Positions 16,801 to 20,337 of a stretch of 20,337 nt of DNA are shown in pieces. The notes under the pieces are model-generated. The model did no database searches and had not been told where the DNA came from. It worked only from the letters and a program-made list of their open reading frames with translations. This DNA comes from a virus, in IMG/VR virus record IMGVR_UViG_3300042509_003337, positions 1 through 20,337 of that record. The stretch is one strand, 5' to 3'. The position numbers and the translations under genes are program-made. How positions within the stretch are numbered: position 1 is the first letter of the stretch; every line of letters starts with the position of its first letter.

Positions 16801-19117
16801 CAATATTGACAGCTGAATTTGCAGCCCCGAGGCCAGCTCCGATAGCGCCCATTGCACTCCCGCCACCGCCACCGCCGGCGCCGCCAGAAAGATTATGAGT
16901 GGACAATTTGGCGGGTGTTATCTGCTTCTTTGTAAGCTGGCCGAGGACCGTGTCGTCGCCACCGCCGGGGATCGCCGGTGTCTCGTCTTTGGCCACGTCG
17001 CCGCCGCCCTCGTAACCGATGCGACCGCCGCGCGCGGCAAACATTGTCAGACCCGCGATGTCTTCCGTCGGCAACGCATCAAGCGACGCTACCGCGGTTT
17101 CGGGCGCAAGTCCGGATCCTGCGTCAGCAACCCGCGTCGGGGTGGCGGCACCGAGCCCGCTCGTTTGCGTCGGAGCGGCGCTTGCCGGCTGCGCCGGCGC
17201 AGGCAGGTCGGTGCTCGTGATCTTGTTGCCGCCAGTCGTCGAGCCGTCTTGCGGCGCGCCGCTGGGCTGGCGGTCGAGTTCCTTCTGGGCCCATTTGTAA
17301 ATGTCTCTGCCGCCCTTGTAGACATCCTCGCCGGTCTTGTAGGCCCCAACGGCATCCTTGACGCCGCCTATGGCCTGCGACAGGCCCGTGGTCTGCGGCT
17401 GCTGCGGCGGCGCTTTGAGCTGCGCAGTGAGGAGGGGCGACGCCTTGGCGACACCCGGCGACCACGCTCCCGGCTTGCCCGGCATCTTGCCGTGCGCGCC
17501 ATGCGGCGTCGTCCCGCCCATGGGATTGATCAGCGACTGCAAGAGCTGCTGCGTGAAGGCGTCGACGCCCGGCGTCACTGCCCCCGCCGTGGCAAACGCG
17601 CGGCGGGGCGCGAGCCCGCGCAGCATCTCGTCCACCTCTGGGTTCGCGCCCGGCACCGGGGTGCCGCCGCTCGCGAAGCCGAGGCCTGCCATGCTCGGAT
17701 GCACGGCACCGCCCTCGGACGACGGCATCAGGCCGCCGGCGTAGGCATGCGGGCGCTCGGCATGCTCGGTCGCCATGTCGTAGTCGACGGCCTTGATGCC
17801 CTCGGGCGTCTCGCTGACGGCCTCCGGGTGGTGCTTCTCGACGTCCTGCGCCGAGAGGCCGATCTGCGGCTGGTTCGAGCCCTTGTACTTGAACTTGATG
17901 ATCTTCTGGCCGTCGTGGGTGCGGCCGATCTCGGTGATGTCTTCCTTGACGCGCTCGTCCGAGAAGAACGGCGTCGGCTGCCCGGTGACGCCGGATGTCG
18001 TGCTGCCGTAGAGCGGCCCGGTGCCCATCGCGATGTTCGCGAGGAACTGCGCCACCTGAAACGGGTACCCCTGCTGCTGCTGGTACTGGTTGTAGAGGGC
18101 CGCGTTGAGCTGCTGCTGGGTCTGCTGCTCCAGCGTGCCGGCGCCAAGCAGCGCCTGACCGCTCGCCAGCCCCGTCTGCGTGCCCATCTGGCCCAGTCCG
18201 GCGAGGCTCTGCGACACGCCCTGCCCGTAGCCGAGGAGGCCCTGCCCGAGGCCCTGCTGGGCCTGCGCGGCCGCCATGGGCTGCTGGAAGGCCTGCTGCC
18301 CGATCTGGAGGAGCTGGGGAGAGAGCTGCTGCAGCGCGGCCCGGTTGGCCTGCTCGGCCCCGAGGCCCACGCCCTGCTGCTGCTGGGCCGCCTGCAGGGC
18401 CTGCCCGTAGCCTTGCGACAGGAGGCCCCCTTGAGCCTGCTGCGCCGCCAGACCCTGCTGGCGGGCCAGATTTGCGGCCGCAATCGAGCCTCTGTCGCCG
18501 CCGAAGGCGCCGCGCATGGCCTGCGAGCCCATGAGCTGGCTCTGCTGCTGCTGCTGCTGCTGGTACAGACCCTGCATCGTCGGTGCAACTACCGACTGCA
18601 GGTAGGGGTCCATGTACCGCCCGATGTCGAGCTGCCCCGGGTTAACCGACTGCGCGCCGGCCAGCCCCGCCATCGTGGCCGCGCCCGTGTAGGGGGCCCC
18701 CGCCGCCTGTGCCGCGCCGATGTTCTGCCCCGCCTGCCCGTAGTAGGGGAGGGCCGCCTCGGCGGATCCCGTCAGGGCCGTCGTCGCCGCCTGCTGGTAG
18801 GGCTGGTAGCCCTGCCCCGCGTTGGCAATCTGGGCGGTGCCGGCCTGCTGAGTGGCCGTCAGCGGCGCGACAAACTGGCCCTGATACGGCTGGAACGGCT
18901 GCTGCGCGACCTGCTCAGCGCGGGCGTTGACGGCGTTGTAGCGCGCCTGAACTTCCGGTGGAATTGTCGTCGTCTGCTGCTGGTAGGTCGTGCCGCCCGA
19001 GCCGCCCTTGCCGCCACCGAACGCAAGATGCCGCCGCGCAACCGGCGGGGCTCCGTCGCGGCCCATGAAGTCCTCGAAGGGGGCCCCGTCGTTCCATATC
19101 TTGCGTTCAGAGAACAT
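13892..19117 (-). CDS. Giant multidomain virion/ejection protein: Gln-rich region, S74-like segment, glucosaminidase, APAAG linker
   Basis: This is a 1741-aa single frame. Residues about 50-375 are Gln/Ala/Gly-rich (PFQPYQGQFVAPLT, a run of seven Q) and resemble gp14-like internal proteins. Residues 386-452 match the Peptidase_S74 core (SDERVKEDITEIG, QIGLSAQDVE, VDYDMAT). Three FAxxGGRIGYxxGG modules start at Gly697, Gly784 and Gly860, with a degenerate one at 1067. Residues about 873-1005 are a FlgJ-like glucosaminidase (LAQAALESGWGKHA with Glu902, NYFGIKG, FRKYESPEHSVDDYANFI, GYATDRDYTAKL) that should cut peptidoglycan during DNA entry. A Pro/Ala-rich linker follows, then APAAG repeats (about 1376-1420) and a helical C-terminus. 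The ATG at 19117 forms an ATGA overlap but has a weak RBS; an in-frame ATG at 19066 has GAGGA close upstream and could be the true start. Confidence 0.9.
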   Translation of the reverse strand: MFSERKIWNDGAPFEDFMGRDGAPPVARRHLAFGGGKGGSGGTTYQQQTTTIPPEVQARYNAVNARAEQVAQQPFQPYQGQFVAPLTATQQAGTAQIANAGQGYQPYQQAATTALTGSAEAALPYYGQAGQNIGAAQAAGAPYTGAATMAGLAGAQSVNPGQLDIGRYMDPYLQSVVAPTMQGLYQQQQQQQSQLMGSQAMRGAFGGDRGSIAAANLARQQGLAAQQAQGGLLSQGYGQALQAAQQQQGVGLGAEQANRAALQQLSPQLLQIGQQAFQQPMAAAQAQQGLGQGLLGYGQGVSQSLAGLGQMGTQTGLASGQALLGAGTLEQQTQQQLNAALYNQYQQQQGYPFQVAQFLANIAMGTGPLYGSTTSGVTGQPTPFFSDERVKEDITEIGRTHDGQKIIKFKYKGSNQPQIGLSAQDVEKHHPEAVSETPEGIKAVDYDMATEHAERPHAYAGGLMPSSEGGAVHPSMAGLGFASGGTPVPGANPEVDEMLRGLAPRRAFATAGAVTPGVDAFTQQLLQSLINPMGGTTPHGAHGKMPGKPGAWSPGVAKASPLLTAQLKAPPQQPQTTGLSQAIGGVKDAVGAYKTGEDVYKGGRDIYKWAQKELDRQPSGAPQDGSTTGGNKITSTDLPAPAQPASAAPTQTSGLGAATPTRVADAGSGLAPETAVASLDALPTEDIAGLTMFAARGGRIGYEGGGDVAKDETPAIPGGGDDTVLGQLTKKQITPAKLSTHNLSGGAGGGGGGSAMGAIGAGLGAANSAVNIASSLSKMFAAHGGRIGYDEGGEVADAVATPPDLPVHKLDTSDSASGSKKDTTAKDALGLAGTFANFIPGVGPAIGAGLKVASMFAKDGGRIGYAEGGGQTFVDRLMPAALKASEKTGVHPHLILAQAALESGWGKHAPGNNYFGIKGPGQVLDTKEQGATGLYNTRDSFRKYESPEHSVDDYANFIMSNSRYRPVREARTLDEQIEAMGRSGYATDRDYTAKLRGIANSLSGNATPFTPRERGHETPTAPPQRSAGLAPPLHDVEDMHEGLEPIDTGDDFEMPDRFEMPIRFAAGGLVPRRGYQTAGSVGLELPDSAWSTPETRAEEERKTNERRAEPAPAPASAPGSFTDFFASTIRNNPGIIRNVADIVAPSASAAAPPLTVASAPGPPPVTSASFAGARPPAPDVAPAPTRAAPPPASVTVRATPGVAPPLQSAEVKPAEVKPGDAPPLQSAEVKPADISLANDPRLADRNFFDRAGDWAGRNQNWLLPAVSGIGKMLASPSPYLGVAIGQGLAEGAQTGLGASFKQQGLDVNQQQADVSSARELYKLRTETGTKLGELISNRAPSAQLEPLQKQYDILGQYISRLLGRYVKSPGEMQNLLGGAPAAGSAPAAGDAPAAGSAPAAGSAPAAGGAPAAGSAPAAGGAPATPSGDVPDWARPAGITPEQQQEIARIIDPARNPDKMRAEALAMAPYDSEGSAKRRREADAIQAEINATGRVPVIGGSGFTTLPGFNSMQAQTQRTADNTQWKNTYENRQQNFENSLSTAAELSKALQEAQTGPLRGAINNVAALVQGFTGQTITATDPDAFQIARKNAYKLIMDNLKNAGAMSDTRYGGLSNANSDMNLLPEANKAIISELVATAQWAQERDNWLNEQMSPNKYGPSIDRAGAAQAWARLPGNNLNERIARVKKDIAVLGDIDTAMTSLGPDPRKLKVGQMYMVPYDNTYQKARFLGPSASGGALWGE
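14853..14978 (-). repeat. 18-bp minisatellite (seven units) encoding APAAG repeats
   Basis: Seven head-to-tail 18-bp units alternate between two types, read on the + strand: ggtgcaccacctgcggcg (units 1, 3 and, with one change, 6) and ggtgcactgccggcggcg (units 2, 4, 5, 7). An eighth unit decays at 14979. On the minus strand they encode APAAGG or APAAGS (one APAAGD). The length is a multiple of three, so copy-number change keeps the frame open. Confidence 0.95.
15424..15508 (-). repeat. 54-bp-spaced direct repeat encoding APPLQSAEVKPA
   Basis: The 22-bp block at 15433-15454 recurs exactly at 15487-15508, with similar flanks. On the minus strand both encode APPLQSAEVKP, separated by AEVKPGD. 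It lies in the Pro/Ala-rich linker of the giant virion protein, and its CCGCC/GGCGG ends can pair. Confidence 0.85.
16523..17029 (-). repeat. Three GGRIGY motif repeats in the giant virion protein
   Basis: The 18-bp block gtagccgatgcggccgcc occurs identically at 16523-16540 and 16751-16768, and with two changes at 17012-17029. Each encodes GGRIGY on the minus strand, inside the frame FA-x-x-GGRIGY-x-x-GG. The spacings are 87 and 76 residues. Confidence 0.9.
18542..18562 (-). repeat. (CAG)7 trinucleotide run encoding polyglutamine
   Basis: Seven uninterrupted CTG units on the + strand read as seven CAG (Gln) codons in the N-terminal Gln-rich region of the giant virion protein. It is a short, slip-prone microsatellite that stays in frame. 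Confidence 0.95.
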
Positions 19118-19632
19118 CAGTGTTCAGCCTTGTTGGTGCCGCCCGGCGGCAGTTTGTTGGTCACCCCGGTCTCGGCCCCCAGCAACCAGTAGGCGCCGGC
19201 GGGCTTTCCGAAGATGCGCTCGTAGAGCCTCACCTTCCCTTCCGTCCGGCTGTTCGACAAAACGCCGATCATCAGGGGCATCTCAAGCTTCGCCGCGGCC
19301 GCCTTGGCGAACTCGCACAGCTTGCGCGCGCGGCCGCCCTTGGCGCTGCGATACTCCGGGTGGACGAACACGCCGCGCTCCTCCAGCACGATCTGGTCGC
19401 TGTACCAGAGCTTGCAGGTGCGCAGCAGGATGCCGCCCTCGAAGTGGTCGGCGCCGGGAGCCCCGATCACGCCGCAGATGCCGCCGTCGCGGTTGAGCGC
19501 GGGCCACACCTCGGCGAGGAGCTTCTGCGCGTCAGGCTGCACGAAGCCGTTCTCCTCGCTGCCTTGCAGGCAGAGATCCATAAATTGATGAACGTCTTCG
19601 GGTGTGCCGACGCGTACTCGGATGTCAGTCAT
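19117..19632 (-). CDS. GNAT-family acetyltransferase-like protein in the virion operon
   Basis: This 171-aa protein has a GNAT fold signature. The acetyl-CoA-binding motif lies in FVHPEYRSAKGGRARKLCEF (R-S-A-K-G-G-R-A, residues 95-102), preceded by the strand IVLEERG. The C-terminal half has MIGVLSNSRTEGKVRLYERI, as in motif B of the family. It probably transfers an acetyl group to an unknown phage or host target. The start is ATG 19632-19630, because AGGAG (19643-19639) lies 6 nt upstream; an ATG at 19674 is in frame and overlaps the previous stop but has only a weak RBS. The stop overlaps the giant gene's ATG. An acetyltransferase between virion genes is known from other podophages, but its role is not established. 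Confidence 0.85.
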   Translation of the reverse strand: MTDIRVRVGTPEDVHQFMDLCLQGSEENGFVQPDAQKLLAEVWPALNRDGGICGVIGAPGADHFEGGILLRTCKLWYSDQIVLEERGVFVHPEYRSAKGGRARKLCEFAKAAAAKLEMPLMIGVLSNSRTEGKVRLYERIFGKPAGAYWLLGAETGVTNKLPPGGTNKAEH

Positions 19633-19673
19633 CTGCTTCTCCTCAAGCATTGACGGGGTTGCGGACGTGCTCA

Positions 19674-20294
19674 TTAGTCTTTCTTCGGCCCGGGGAGGCT
19701 TTCGAGTGTCTTGATGGTCTTCGCCCGGAACTTCTTGACGAACTCGTCGAGTATCTTGTGGCCGTCGTCGAGGCCTCCCTTCCCCAGCCGCGCGACGTCC
19801 TCGGGGTGGATCACGTACTCGCCGCCGGCGGCGACGATGGGGACCGTCGCGCTGCCGCCCTCGGCCTTGCCCGGCATCGGCGCGTTGTAGGGCAGCACGT
19901 CCTCGACGTAGGGTTGGTCGCCTTGGGCGTCGTAAGGCTCGCCAGACTGGCCGTAGGGCGCCCCCGCGCCCGCCTTCGAGGCGCTGTAGAAGGGTGAGCT
20001 GAAGATCGACTTGGCGACCTTGAAGCCCGCGGTCGTGTTGCCCTCGCCCATGGCCGAGATGATGTCGGCCGGAATGACGTAGGCCCCGGAGGGGACGTGC
20101 ATCGGCAGGTGGTCGGTGCGCCCGGCGACGGCGCTGTGGATCGCGCCGGTATGGACCTTGCCGCCGGTGGCGCGCGGCTTGCGCGCGGTGTTCAAGGCGG
20201 CAGCGATGGCCTGTTCGCGCGGACGCCCTGACGAGAGCATCTCGCGGATGTTCGCGCTGATCGTGGCCTGCGAGGAACCGCGCTTCAATGGCAC
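19674..20294 (-). CDS. Phage protein with DUF6496-like N-terminus and duplicated GxYVIxP motif
   Basis: The 206-aa product starts at GTG (20294-20292) with GGAG 7 nt upstream. Residues 1-36 (KRGSSQATISANIREML, then SGRPREQAIAAAL) match the short DUF6496-like module of phage proteins. Then come GGKVHTGAI and GRTDHLPMHVPSGAYVIPAD (59-78). A second, related unit is at 157-185 (AAGGEYVIHPEDVARLGKGG, then GHKILDEFV), and the end is SLPGPKKD. The protein belongs to a recognisable family of alphaproteobacterial phages, located upstream of the ejection genes. No function has been shown; a virion or assembly role is inferred from the operon. It could extend into a gene beyond the window. Confidence 0.82.
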   Translation of the reverse strand: MPLKRGSSQATISANIREMLSSGRPREQAIAAALNTARKPRATGGKVHTGAIHSAVAGRTDHLPMHVPSGAYVIPADIISAMGEGNTTAGFKVAKSIFSSPFYSASKAGAGAPYGQSGEPYDAQGDQPYVEDVLPYNAPMPGKAEGGSATVPIVAAGGEYVIHPEDVARLGKGGLDDGHKILDEFVKKFRAKTIKTLESLPGPKKD

Positions 20295-20337
20295 TCAGAC
20301 ACTCCGGGTAATAGGGTATAGTACCGCGTGCGGCGTC

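Noticed and set aside
16895-19192. A 765-codon rightward open frame opposite the giant virion gene
   Set aside because: Its composition (Arg/Leu/Gly) is what the reverse of Gln/Ala/Gly-rich codons gives; no motif, no RBS context, and it would run against the whole operon.
20306-20325. GGTA-TAG-TACC palindrome and repeated GGGTA upstream of the 206-aa gene as an operator or promoter
   Set aside because: The arms are only 4 bp and the window ends before any -35 region could be judged.

Overview
The window is a stretch of a tailed bacteriophage genome. It is GC-rich and almost fully coding, with genes packed by ATGA and TAATG start/stop overlaps. The gene content is a family A DNA polymerase, a primase-helicase, a Cas4-like nuclease, very large virion ('ejection') proteins and a tail fibre. 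That points to a podovirus-type Caudoviricetes genome. The GC-rich codon use and the style of the virion proteins (Gln-rich N-terminus, S74-like segment, repeated GGRIGY motifs, GxYVIxP motifs) resemble phages of Alphaproteobacteria. The host is an inference; no host marker is present. No integrase, repressor, terminase, portal, major capsid protein or RNA polymerase gene lies in the window, so lifestyle and exact family remain open.

Layout. At the extreme left (1-67) a leftward gene is cut by the window edge; its N-terminus looks like a VRR-NUC-type nuclease. A short divergent intergenic region (68-137) follows. The rightward replication block then runs from 138 to 9434: an orphan C5-cytosine methyltransferase (138-1868), a DUF2800/Cas4-like Fe-S nuclease (1868-2986), a probable ssDNA-binding or replication accessory protein (2987-3673), DNA polymerase (3724-5712), a RepB-like primase fused to a VapE-type helicase (5721-8006), and six small overlapping genes (8003-9434). 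A strong GC hairpin with a U-rich tail lies between the accessory gene and the polymerase and may tune expression.

The leftward virion block is read from 20294 down to 9415: a 206-aa protein with a duplicated GxYVIxP motif, a GNAT-type acetyltransferase, a giant 1741-aa protein, a 907-aa internal virion protein, a 462-aa tail fibre, and a 107-aa single-TM protein at a position where T7-like phages carry a holin. The two blocks converge tail to tail and overlap by 20 bp (9415-9434).

How the genes may work together. The left block supplies a compact replisome: primer synthesis and unwinding, polymerisation with proofreading, end processing and DNA modification against host restriction. The right block builds the tail and the DNA-ejection apparatus. 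The most unusual object is the 1741-aa protein. It joins a Gln-rich gp14-like region, an internal S74-type self-cleavage-like segment, three GGRIGY modules, a glucosaminidase domain for piercing peptidoglycan, an 18-bp minisatellite linker (APAAG repeats) and a helical C-terminal region. I found no tRNA, CRISPR array, IS element or attachment site. No stretch longer than 300 bases lacks a gene.
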